This document shows positions 27,994 through 37,800 of a stretch of 64,000 nt of DNA, piece by piece. Source of the DNA: Tubulanus polymorphus (lineage: Eukaryota > Nemertea > Palaeonemertea > Tubulaniformes > Tubulanidae); contig NC_134026.1 in the NCBI RefSeq assembly GCF_964204645.1, positions 16,324,650 to 16,388,649 on the forward strand, written 5' to 3'. Position 1 is the stretch's first letter, and each line of letters begins with the position of its first letter. The notes below the pieces were generated by a model, which made no database searches, was not told the origin of the DNA, and was given only the letters and a program-made list of their open reading frames with translations. The translations under genes and the position numbers were made by a program.

Positions 27994-30900
27994 TTAACAC
28001 GTTAGAATCCTTTTCATAATCTCATTTTCTTTTGTTTCTTCTCTTTTGAATTTTATATATTCATCTAAATTGCAACCATAGGCGACTGTGTGGATTCCAT
28101 CATCTAAAATATATCTTTTATCATCAAATGGATTCAAACTTATCTTCTCTATCTCTTCAATATACATTTCATGATCTTCAGATCTTAAACATTTCATCTT
28201 ATGTTTTCTAACTTCTTCATTAAATATACAATTGATGTAATCTTTGAAATGAATATTCTTTTCAACAACGCTTTTGGTTATTCCTTTTAACTTTTTAGCT
28301 TCATGTTCTTTAGTTTTATATGAATACATTTTAGATCTAATACCAATGAACTCTATCATTTCTTCACCACCTAATTCATCCTTAAACTTCCCAGGAACTT
28401 TTTTATTATCATTGGTAAACAATTCATGATTTTTTGGATAGTTACTGAAATCAAAATGATGTTTTAATGTTTTTAAATCATCTGTTATGTTATCAGTTTT
28501 TATCTTTAATATGTAAGAATCTGTATCAAAGTATAGAATTTCTATATTCTTTTCTCCAAAATGGGGTTGTAATATGTTATAGTAAAATTTATACATTAAT
28601 AACTTTGATAATTCTAAAACAGTCGAACCAATAAATATAGGTTTATTGAATTTAATAGACGTTCTCCTCATTTTAACTGCAGCTAAATTTTCATCAAATA
28701 TTCTGTTACCTATAAACTTAGGATATGATTGTAAATGCCTTATCCTTTTACCATTACTAACTAACTCAATATCATTTCTATTTCTAATATTTTCACAAGT
28801 CTTACCATAGAACGCATTGTTCATTAACTTGAAGAAGTCTTTTTCAAAATCAGTTTTAGATTTAGTTCTCTGTGTAGTATTAAAATCTATATATTTTTCT
28901 AACCATTTAGATTGACTAAATGAAATATATCTATGTACTTTTTTTAGAATCATTCCTTGATTCAAATAAAACTTCAACATTCTATAATGTACTACATAAT
29001 TATATTTATCTTCTTGAGTTACCATTAACTTTTCAGTATGAATATGATTATCGGGTTTAATTCTTTTTTGATAATTTGATAATTCTTCATGTTTAACAGT
29101 TTTATGTTCGGGACAATATGCTAGATTTCTAGATTTGAATTTAATATTTTCAGGGTATTCTAAATCTACAACAAAGAAGTAACCAGTATCTGAATCATCT
29201 GCAATATCTAGAATTCTTTTCTTCCAATCAAATTTATCAATTTGTAAAACTTCAGTTATTTCAAACATCCCATAAGGTTGTGGTTCCATCATTGCCCAAC
29301 CATAAAGATTATTTGCATCTATATATGATAATTTATATCCAGGATTATCATTTACATTGAAATATCTATCACCCAATACACCGGAAACACCTCCTCTTAT
29401 AGATTTTTCAAATAATAGTAATTGATCTATATTTGTTAACAAATCCATTTTTATATCTGTAAATTTTAATCCACAATCCCATGTTAATCCTGGTGATGAA
29501 TAACAATGACATGGATCAATGTTAAAATATTTTAGGTTTACATCTCTAAACCTTTCGAATATATCGGTTAATAATAATACATCTGATTTTAAATATAAAT
29601 CTACTAATTGACCATGATTTTCTATTTTGAAATGATTCCAAATATTCAATGTTCTATTATAGACTTCATCTTTAACATATTCATTTTTTAATTCATCATA
29701 AAATTGTTCTTTTAATAATTCAGTTATTTTAAAATCATTATGATTTTTATAGAAAGAATATGGAATCGCTCCTTTATATCTCATTAATTGGAAATCATCA
29801 TTATTTGGGTAATATTCTTTTAATATTTTTAATTCATCATCAACTAATGATTTTGATAAGTTATCTAATGAACTACTTAAAAATCTATATGAATCTATAA
29901 ATCTTAGACAACCAAATTGGAATGATATATAATTCTCAGATGTTTTAGCTAACATTCTAAATTTATAAGTTGGTATTTTATCTTTTGATCTATTTGAATT
30001 TAATATTTCTATTTCATTATTGATTTCTTCTATTTTATAACATAGCTGTTTGATAAATAAATGTGCATCATATCCTGATAGATTATGAAATATAACTGGT
30101 ACAAAGTTAATTTTCTTAGCTTGTAAGTTACAATTCTCATGTGCAGCGCCTCTAAACTTTCCATTCAAATGATCATGGTCTCTTACTTTTTTATCTTTAT
30201 AATTAAATATCTTTTCACAATAATAACATTTATCTGCAAACTCAAATTCTTCTTTATCTTCTTCTGTCATTATAATTTCTATATTTTTATTTAACTTTTC
30301 ATTAAATCTTATTTCATATTCAATTAATAAGTCACAAAAATAATTGATAACATTTTCATTTCTATAATTATAATATTCACTTTTAATTAGTTCTGGATAA
30401 TCAGATTTAATATATAACCCGAAAGCAGCAGCTGATTGATGAATCTTTTTAATAGTATTTGTTATTGGTGGTTCATCTGAATAATCACTTTCATTAGAAT
30501 TTAATTTCTTTCTTTTATAATATATATCTTTTCTATCTTTATCTGTTAATTCTTTATTTAATGATTCAAAATCTCCATATATTACAAATGGTACTTTATT
30601 TTTGTAATCATATTTTTTGAATTCTAATATTTTATCTTTTTCATTTGGTAAAACTAATTTACAATAATCATGATTATCACATAGTTGTTTATGATTTAAT
30701 AATGTACTTTCATTACTAAATTTATGTAAACATTTTCTACATAGATATATTTTATTATGGTGATCACTTTCTGTTCTAAAAAATAAATCTATTTGTTTAA
30801 TCCACATATAATGATTCTCATAATATAGTATATCTATAACATCATTTGAATCATAATCTTTTGATAGGTATAAAGGTTCTAATGTATAATGTTTAATATT

Positions 30901-31668
30901 ATTTCCTTTTGTATTTGGTAATTTGATTAAATCAAATACATTTATCTTTAAATTATTATCTCTTTCTATTTTTGGGATATTTTTAATTCTAACAGGATAC
31001 TTATCTATCTTATAATTACTTTCAAATGGTTTATAATGAGTTAATCTAAAACTATGTGTAATATCTTCTGTTGGATGTAAACAACTTATTATAGCCCATA
31101 GAAAACATTTATCATCTTCATTTTGTATATTTATTACAGCATTAGTTTTAAATGGTAGTTTAATATAACTCGATGCTTCAATATCTAGTTCTTTATAATA
31201 TGATAAATTATTTTCATCAATTGGTTTTGATTTAGTTAACTTATTATATTTTGTGTTATAAACATGTAAAGTTATAAATATTATCTCATCAAATATTAAA
31301 CCAGATCCTTCAAAATATTTCTCTTCTATTTTAGATTTTACTTCATTATAACATTTATCTAATTTATCATCTATATGTTGTTTAGATATAATATGTTGTG
31401 AATGAGAATTTATATTATATATTGGTTTATCTTCAGATTTTATAAACTTTACTTTAACTGATATACTAATTTTAGGATATTCAACATCTGTAATTATTTT
31501 TATTATTTCTTTCATATTTTCTAAATGTTTTTTATTTTCTTCTATTGTTTTTCCTTTATGAAATTTAAACTCGATAGCTGCTGGACCAATATCACTTTTA
31601 AATGCTTCGGTTATTTCTATATCTTTTTTATTATCTAATGAATTAATATATTTTCTTACATCTTCCAT
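27994..31668 (-). CDS. polB: Protein-primed family B DNA polymerase
   Basis: 1224 residues from the ATG at 31668. Exonuclease motifs: YGDFESL (364-370), HNLSGYDAHLF (528-538), YLKSDVLLL (692-700). Polymerase motifs: A, DANNLYG (784-790); B, KLMNNAFYGK (947-956); C, YFDTDSY (1046-1052). All acidic residues are present. Before the exonuclease is a C2H2-like finger (CRKCLHKF...LNHKQLC, about 310-330), and within it an endonuclease VII-like zinc site (CYYCEKIF...RDHDHLNGKFRGAAH, about 481-510), both typical of polymerases in such elements. It would copy the linear element from a protein primer. The true start may be upstream at 32025, but a TAA interrupts that frame. Stop at 27994-27996, just upstream of the 113-residue gene. 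Confidence 0.93.
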   Translation of the reverse strand: MEDVRKYINSLDNKKDIEITEAFKSDIGPAAIEFKFHKGKTIEENKKHLENMKEIIKIITDVEYPKISISVKVKFIKSEDKPIYNINSHSQHIISKQHIDDKLDKCYNEVKSKIEEKYFEGSGLIFDEIIFITLHVYNTKYNKLTKSKPIDENNLSYYKELDIEASSYIKLPFKTNAVINIQNEDDKCFLWAIISCLHPTEDITHSFRLTHYKPFESNYKIDKYPVRIKNIPKIERDNNLKINVFDLIKLPNTKGNNIKHYTLEPLYLSKDYDSNDVIDILYYENHYMWIKQIDLFFRTESDHHNKIYLCRKCLHKFSNESTLLNHKQLCDNHDYCKLVLPNEKDKILEFKKYDYKNKVPFVIYGDFESLNKELTDKDRKDIYYKRKKLNSNESDYSDEPPITNTIKKIHQSAAAFGLYIKSDYPELIKSEYYNYRNENVINYFCDLLIEYEIRFNEKLNKNIEIIMTEEDKEEFEFADKCYYCEKIFNYKDKKVRDHDHLNGKFRGAAHENCNLQAKKINFVPVIFHNLSGYDAHLFIKQLCYKIEEINNEIEILNSNRSKDKIPTYKFRMLAKTSENYISFQFGCLRFIDSYRFLSSSLDNLSKSLVDDELKILKEYYPNNDDFQLMRYKGAIPYSFYKNHNDFKITELLKEQFYDELKNEYVKDEVYNRTLNIWNHFKIENHGQLVDLYLKSDVLLLTDIFERFRDVNLKYFNIDPCHCYSSPGLTWDCGLKFTDIKMDLLTNIDQLLLFEKSIRGGVSGVLGDRYFNVNDNPGYKLSYIDANNLYGWAMMEPQPYGMFEITEVLQIDKFDWKKRILDIADDSDTGYFFVVDLEYPENIKFKSRNLAYCPEHKTVKHEELSNYQKRIKPDNHIHTEKLMVTQEDKYNYVVHYRMLKFYLNQGMILKKVHRYISFSQSKWLEKYIDFNTTQRTKSKTDFEKDFFKLMNNAFYGKTCENIRNRNDIELVSNGKRIRHLQSYPKFIGNRIFDENLAAVKMRRTSIKFNKPIFIGSTVLELSKLLMYKFYYNILQPHFGEKNIEILYFDTDSYILKIKTDNITDDLKTLKHHFDFSNYPKNHELFTNDNKKVPGKFKDELGGEEMIEFIGIRSKMYSYKTKEHEAKKLKGITKSVVEKNIHFKDYINCIFNEEVRKHKMKCLRSEDHEMYIEEIEKISLNPFDDKRYILDDGIHTVAYGCNLDEYIKFKREETKENEIMKRILTC

Positions 31669-32025
31669 GTATGGTCTTTTATTGTTTAATTTATTTTTTT
31701 TTCTTTTAATTGTCTTCTGTTTCTTATCGTTATCATTATCAAAATAATCTTCACCTAAAATATCATTATTCTTATTTCTAATATGACTTATAGATTTTAA
31801 ATGTTCTTTATAATATCTTTTATCACTGAATGATTGATTACATGTATCACATTTGTATGTTTCTTTTTCATTCTTTAATTCTTCTAATTTAGTTTCTAAT
31901 ATATCATCCTTTTATTCTAGTTTCAATTTATTCTCTAACTGTGTTCTAGTTTTATTGTGTCTTGCTTTTTGGGATTTATCTATATCGATATTACATGTTG
32001 GGCAGTAGTACTTATTTGCTTCCAT
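31669..32025 (-). pseudogene. N-terminal extension of the polymerase frame, interrupted by TAA
   Basis: Upstream of the ATG at 31668 the same frame continues 119 codons to an ATG at 32023-32025, broken only by a TAA at 31912-31914. It encodes two zinc-finger-like segments: YYCPTCNIDI...RHNKTRT near the start and YKCDTCNQSF...HLKSISH nearer the polymerase. The ATG at 32025 has an early-class promoter, whereas nothing similar precedes 31668. So the upstream start is probably ancestral, and the stop either inactivates this copy or is bypassed. The first ~30 codons lie in the terminal inverted repeat and recur at 14687. Confidence 0.7.
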
Positions 32026-32300
32026 TTTAATACTATATTTTTTATTAAAATTGATTTTAGAAGTTCAATGATTTAAATGAATATTTTAAGAGTAATAGGG
32101 GTAATAGGCTTTCATATCAAAGGTTTAATGATCGAGTTCATTAATAACATATATTAAAAGTAATTAAAAAACTATAATATATTTTCATAACCGCGTGCAT
32201 TTCAGTTGAATAATAGAATAATTATTATCATTTGAATATATTTGATTATTTGAATTTGTGTATTGTAATTAAATCAATTGGTCGCGGAGCGGAGCGGTAT
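31946..32300. repeat. Right terminal inverted repeat of the Polinton
   Basis: It is the inverted copy of 14396-14780. It contains the first codons of the polymerase frame, its promoter, and the inner arm of the terminal palindrome. Confidence 0.85.
32026..32052 (-). promoter_or_regulatory. Early-class promoter of the polymerase frame
   Basis: On the minus strand CAATTTTAATAAAAAATATA then GTATTAAA before the ATG at 32025; one extra A compared with the HNH promoter. Confidence 0.55.
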
Positions 32301-32494
32301 CGAAGTGGAGCGACCAATTGATTTAATACAATATGCTTTTTATATTATTGATATCTTAATAAATACTTAGTTTTGATATAAAATGCACGCGGTTATGAAA
32401 ATATATTATAGTTTTTTAATTACTTTTAATATTTTGTTTTTTAATGGGCTCGACCGTTCGACCTTTGGTATGAAAGCCTATTACCCCTATTACT
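32091..32494. repeat. Right-end interrupted palindrome of the Polinton
   Basis: The inner arm (32091 to about 32210) starts AGTAATAGGGGTAATAGG. The outer arm (about 32384-32494) is its inverted copy, ending at CCTATTACCCCTATTACT. The centre of symmetry, about 32292, nearly coincides with the perfect hairpin at 32268-32327. Between the conserved outer and central parts the two sides have diverged. Confidence 0.8.
32268..32327. repeat. Central 18-bp hairpin of the right end
   Basis: ATTAAATCAATTGGTCGC (32268-32285) is the exact complement of 32310-32327, around a GC-rich 24-base loop. The left end of the element stops at the position equivalent to this loop. Confidence 0.85.
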
Positions 32495-32761
32495 GTGAGT
32501 TTCAAGCTCATTTGTTTCTATATATGGTCAACAGGGGGCATTGAATTTTGTGACAAGTGGTCATGTTTCCTGAGCCTCTGGTTCAGCTGGTGGACCGCAT
32601 CTTATAATAGGGGAGGAAAATAGGCACTAATCCTGGCCCCCGTTGAGTTCTTGAACTGGTGCTTTCCTATTAGTGTACTAATATAACGAAAGACCAGAAA
32701 GGCTACATGCAATCTGATTACTTCTAACCTTTACCAGCACTTATTTTTCAGTCTATCCATC
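32495..32761. repeat. Host repeat fragment next to the Polinton
   Basis: GTGAGTTTCAAGCTCAT and CAACAGGGGGCATTGAAT match part of the ~155-bp core unit of the dispersed repeat found at 10636, 39660 and 50557. The Polinton boundary lies inside this unit, but the other half of the unit is not found at the left end. Confidence 0.55.
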
Positions 32762-33079
32762 ATGCCTCGCAAAAAAACTATTAAAGAATTGCATACAGAT
32801 TATCCTGAGGTAACCATCGTAAAATCTGGAAAAATGAAGCCTATTAAAGTTGTATGAGAGAAACAAAAAGAACCGATGTTATACCTGGTCAAAGATGGTG
32901 TTTTTCAAAGCGTCAGTGGGCAGTCGGAAATAAAAGGAAATGTTCCTGATTCTGGCTCATCTAATTTAACTGAGCCTGAATCTTCGGACTATGAATCACT
33001 TGATCCAACTGATAGTAAGTCAATACTAATACACTCTTATTCAATCAAATGAATTCGTTGAGAGAAATCCATTTGTATG

Positions 33080-33775
33080 GTACATGTAATTTTTAGCTCG
33101 GCTGTGACCGAAGGTCAGTGGAGCTGATGGGTTAGAGTGATTATCTGTCGTCGTCCGTCCATTCCTCCGTCAGCTTTTGCTTCAATTTGCTACTAGTGCT
33201 ACAGTTCTTTTTTAATCTTGACCAAACTTGGTATGAAGTGAAAATGTCCAAGGGCTAAAAAGTTATGGAGCCGTTTTTCCGAATTTGATCTCTAGAGGGC
33301 GCTGTATGGGTGGCGCTTGTAAAATCTTTAAATCGCTTCTTGTCCAACAATTATAATCTCATCTTGACGAAACTGGGAATGTAGATACTACGGGCCAAGC
33401 ACTAAAAAGTTATAGGGCCGTTTTCCGTTATAGAGCCGATCTCTTTGAACTCTTGAGTGCTGTGAAGGTGGTCCTTGTAAAATCTCATCATAAAACAGGG
33501 GGGGGACATTTTGTAGCAGCAATTTTTTTGCGTAGCTGTAGCTCATGAGATGTTCCATGATTGTGGTCAGTTTCAAGGTCATGACTCTCTGTTTTGTAAT
33601 GTTCACCAGGGGGCATTGAATAGTGGAATAACGTATGATATTTCCATATTGCATGTTTTGTTACCACGATCAAAAGCAAAATTGTAGTTGCAAAAGGTCA
33701 TTGATATCTGTATTTTATAGATCGCCAGATTGTGGAGCCTTTCAACCAGCCAGTAGGCATGGTGCCCCCTAGTTA
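33080..33775. repeat. Repeat fragments in KDZ intron 1
   Basis: Contains a TAGCTCATGAGATGTTCCAT / CACCAGGGGGCATTGAAT unit and the terminal GGCATGGTGCCCCCTAGTT, a diverged end of the same dispersed repeat. An unrelated GTGACCGAAGGTCAGTGGAG segment precedes it. Confidence 0.45.
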
Positions 33776-34162
33776 ATTTGCCGGATGTTCCCATTAGGCA
33801 TTGGTGATGGCATTGTACTACTATAACTACATCTTGTTTTAAAATGATTGATCCAAATGAATATTCTTTTAACTCAAAAGGTCATTCTGAAAGTGCAACG
33901 AAAGGCAGTTATGGTGATTATGGAAAGAGACGAGTGTCTGAAGTCCATGCGTGGGATGAGTTATCGGACAAGCTCACTGAATCTGCTCTGAAGCAGTACA
34001 AACCGATGTCGTTTGAATGTTTTATCTGCGAAAAAATCGAACAAGAGCCTTTTCGATGTGATGATTGTCATCCATTTGCTACATACTGTTTGGAATGCAG
34101 CATAAACTTACATACATATTTGCCTTTCCATCGATTGAAGCAGTGGCAAGCTGTAAGTATTT

Positions 34163-34801
34163 ATAGCCCATGTGGGACTCAAGTCCCAGGGGCCTAGCTT
34201 TCACTATTCAACTGTCATATGTCCATTATTCTGTCAAGGCGAACTTTTGAAGACACTTAATTCAATTGTCTGTCCATATATTTGGCTTGCTAAAATCAGC
34301 TCTTTTGAAGTTTTCAAGGGAAATTTCTAATACACTTCATGGTCAATTGGTATATTTGGTCAAAATTTGTTCACTCAAGGTCTTTTTTTGCGTCTAAAAA
34401 GGTTGTTTTTTATTTGAAATCTCATGTCTCTATCGCTTCTTTGCTTGGAAATATTGCACAAAATTTGACATTGGTACACATTGGAAATGTTTTTGAATAA
34501 TAAGCTCACGCCAATACAAACCCTGGCCACAAACCCTTCATATGGTCTATTACATTGTCCATTTCTTGGCCAGACAGTGTCCGCCAGTCTACATTTCACT
34601 CCAGTCAATCATATGCGTGGTAATGATGTAGGACAAATCATGCATCTCTTTGGCTAGATATATAGACTGGTGGGCATTCAGTGTTAACCTCTCGGCCCAC
34701 GAAATTTTGGGCGATGTAATAGACCAATGAAGGGTATACGGCCAGGGTTTGTGTTGACGGGAGCTTTAGCGGGCGGTAATCAAGCCCTGGCAAGTGAGGA
34801 T
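34163..34801. repeat. Repeat start and foldback in KDZ intron 2
   Basis: TAGCCCATGTGGGACTCAAG (34163) is a start of the dispersed repeat family. At 34495-34590 and 34700-34780 lie inverted segments around CAATACAAACCCTGGCC and GGCCAGGGTTTGTGTTG, forming a foldback of about 300 bp. Confidence 0.45.
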
Positions 34802-37800
34802 GCCTGGATTCAGTGATAAAAATCGCCTATTGTGGGCCCTGCTTGGGTCCTAATTTTGCTGGAAAGTATTCTTTTTCAGTCAAGAAGTCCTTCCATTTGG
34901 GTCTAAAATTGCTGAAAAAGTCCTTAGTACTTCTTTTTGTCCTGGCCTTACCAGTGGAAACGTGAATGAATGGTAAAAACTCTACGTACATTGTATTTTA
35001 TGATGTTTTTATTTTGCACAGATGGATGGTTTTTTTAACCATGTGTGTCCTAGGGAGCCACCCCTCCTCAGCAGATTACCATGCAATTGTACCTTGATTG
35101 AAGAAAAAATTATTACAGTCTTCGATTCTTATGGTATGTATAATTTGCTCAAGATTTAACTCTTGTTTTATAAATGACATTATCTGTCAGTAGGTTAAAA
35201 TGCATGCCAGTATCTGGATTTAGATCCAAAAAAGTAAATTTCTTTAACCAAACAGCAAGAATTCACCAGGACGGTTAAAATCAAAATCAACCATAATTTA
35301 CTTCAGATTTATTCACTGCTATGTTTGATATTGATTAATAGGTCGATGTGATGCGAAAAAAGTTCAGCACTGCGAATGTCAAAGTCTACCTATTGCTTTA
35401 ACCAATCATCGTTTGTGGCCTGCATCTCCTTCCCAGCCAACATACGCTGCATCATTTGATTTTCTCAAACTTTTTACGACTCTCCAAATAGAAGGTCAGC
35501 TGTCAGCAAGAGCATTTGCAGACACGTATGCTGTGATGAACGCTTATTCGCTTGACCAGGTAAAGTAATACACCCCAAGTGCACATCTCCTGTCTATATT
35601 TCATTGTTAACTAAAATTTGATGTGCTTTGATGTTACGTAGGTCTCACAGTTGTATAGACTGCTGACAAGTGAGAGTCTGAGTAGATTTAGATTGATAAC
35701 TTGTGAGGAATATCTGTTGTCGAAATCTTACACTTATAAGCGGTGCTTGGCTTGTCCTGAGGTATGGCTTCTGGCTGCATTTCTGACACTGGTTTGCCAT
35801 ATAAAATAGACCCCGCCTTAACCGGTACCATTTGGACCTTCATTTAGATTGAATGGATTACCGGATAGGCAGAGTCTTCTGTATTCTGAAATATTTTTTG
35901 AAAATCAATTTTCATCTTCCTAGGATAATGGTAAACTTTTTGTGTCAGCTGATGCTAATTTTGGATTGGTTCGGAAAAAGAATGCAGGAAGGAGTTACTC
36001 TACCCCACAAATCTTAAGACCAATATTTTTAGACCAAGGCAATGTAGATTCGTATGTTTTGAGATGTTGTGATACATCCAAACTTGATGATGGTGTAAAT
36101 ATTTTGGTTTTGAAAAAAATGGTTTTGATTGTATACAATATATATTAATATATTTAATTGAAATTGCCATTTGATTAATTTTTCCAGGAATGTAATAATT
36201 TCCAGGCAGGAACAGACATCCGTACCAAAAACAAAGCTGTCAATTTGGATTATACTGGTGTGATGGGTGTGGCATGTTCACGACATGAGATTCCACTAGC
36301 GATGCTAAATCTAAGGCACGGTGAAAGGTAATCTAGTTCTGTATCTTACATGTGCATATTTTGGAACCACAATCAATTGCAAATATGTAGCTCATGAAAT
36401 CTTCTCTGATGAGTGCCAAGATCATTGGTTTCTGTGTATGTTCATTAGAGGCCATTGAATATTAAAATAGTCAATGATTTCATGGAGTCCTTGGATCCCT
36501 AGTTTTGATGTGTGAGAATGTGTTTGATTCATATTCCAGGCTCAGTTACGTTGTTTCGCTGTTGAATCATATGGTTGCAGAGCTGCAAGTTGAGCATAAT
36601 CAATTAGAATTGGTAGTTATGTATGACATAGCTTGTGTATTGCAAAAATATCTAAAGGTAGATGCCATTTCTTAGTTATTGCCCATAGACCATGTTATTG
36701 AAACAATATCCCTAGTTCCCAAATGAGAATGGTTTCCCTGAACCCATTCTAACTACCACGTGCATTTGATATTTTTTTAGAAACCAGATATTTCAAGAAT
36801 GTTGCCGGGTAATCTCCAATTTGCCATTCCATTATTTCACTGCTATGGTCATCAAGCCAATTGTCAAGTATGGATCTAACCTAGGTTTAAGTTTTCTTCT
36901 GACTGGATCATTATATTTATTTGAAAAAAAAAATGTTTTTTTATCTTTTATTATCGCTCAGACAAACTTAAGTCCACGTCGCTTGGAAAATTTTGGTTTG
37001 ACGGATGGAGAAACTATGGAACGATTTTGGTCTTATATCCGACGATTTGCTCTAATCACAAAGGAACAGACTCCAAATCGTAGGTTAGAGTTACTTACAT
37101 TAGCAGCCCAGCATTATACATGGAAGAAAATGAATAAAATTGGTAAGTAAATCCAGGATGGTATGGTTATCACGTATTGATAATTTTGACATCGTTTTTT
37201 TTTTTGTGGTTTCAGAATTCGCATTGTTTGAGCGGTTTAAGAGAGCAGATGTAGCTATAGAACAAGCAGAAAAAGAACTTGCCGATATATCATTGATAAT
37301 TCCAGGTCTCGATTTGTCACCATGTATCTTATTTGCTAGAGGAATAAAGCTGAATTTACATGTATCTTTTCATTATTTTTAGAAATAGCTACTGGGAGAG
37401 ATGATATCTTTGAACAGTGGAATTTCCAGGAAAAGGTATCAGTGACTCATAAAAGAGATAAAGGTAAAAGTTATGGCATGGTGTTAACAAGTTTAACTCT
37501 TTCCATGTTGATCATCATTAATGAAATTCCACTCAGCTGTGCTGGACCTTTTCGGGGTTGTGAACACGTGGCATTGAACTAAGTCAACACCCCAAAACCA
37601 ATAATTTTCTGAAAGCTCATGAATGGTTATATGATACACTCTAGGGTTTGGGTCCATTGAGGGTCACGCTGACTTATTGACCTTTGAATTAGAAATCTGG
37701 GAAAAAATGGAGGTCACCTGCCATAAGTTACTGTGGGCACAGCTTCGCCATCTAATAGTTCTATACTATACCAGATACATGACTGTGAGATCTCATCCAC

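Larger units (their letters stand above)
14396..32494. mobile_element. Near-complete Polinton/Maverick element
   Basis: The element carries the diagnostic Polinton set: protein-primed DNA polymerase B, DDE integrase, A32-like packaging ATPase, double-jelly-roll major capsid protein and penton-like minor capsid protein, with several small conserved membrane proteins. Long terminal inverted repeats (14396-14780 against about 31946-32300) enclose two convergent gene blocks. The right boundary 32494 is set by the CCCCTATTACT end shared with the fragment ending at 576, next to a host repeat. The left boundary stops at the point equivalent to the apex of the right-end hairpin. No target-site duplication is visible. 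Both the HNH gene and the polymerase frame contain one stop, so it is probably not fully functional as it stands. Confidence 0.92.
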
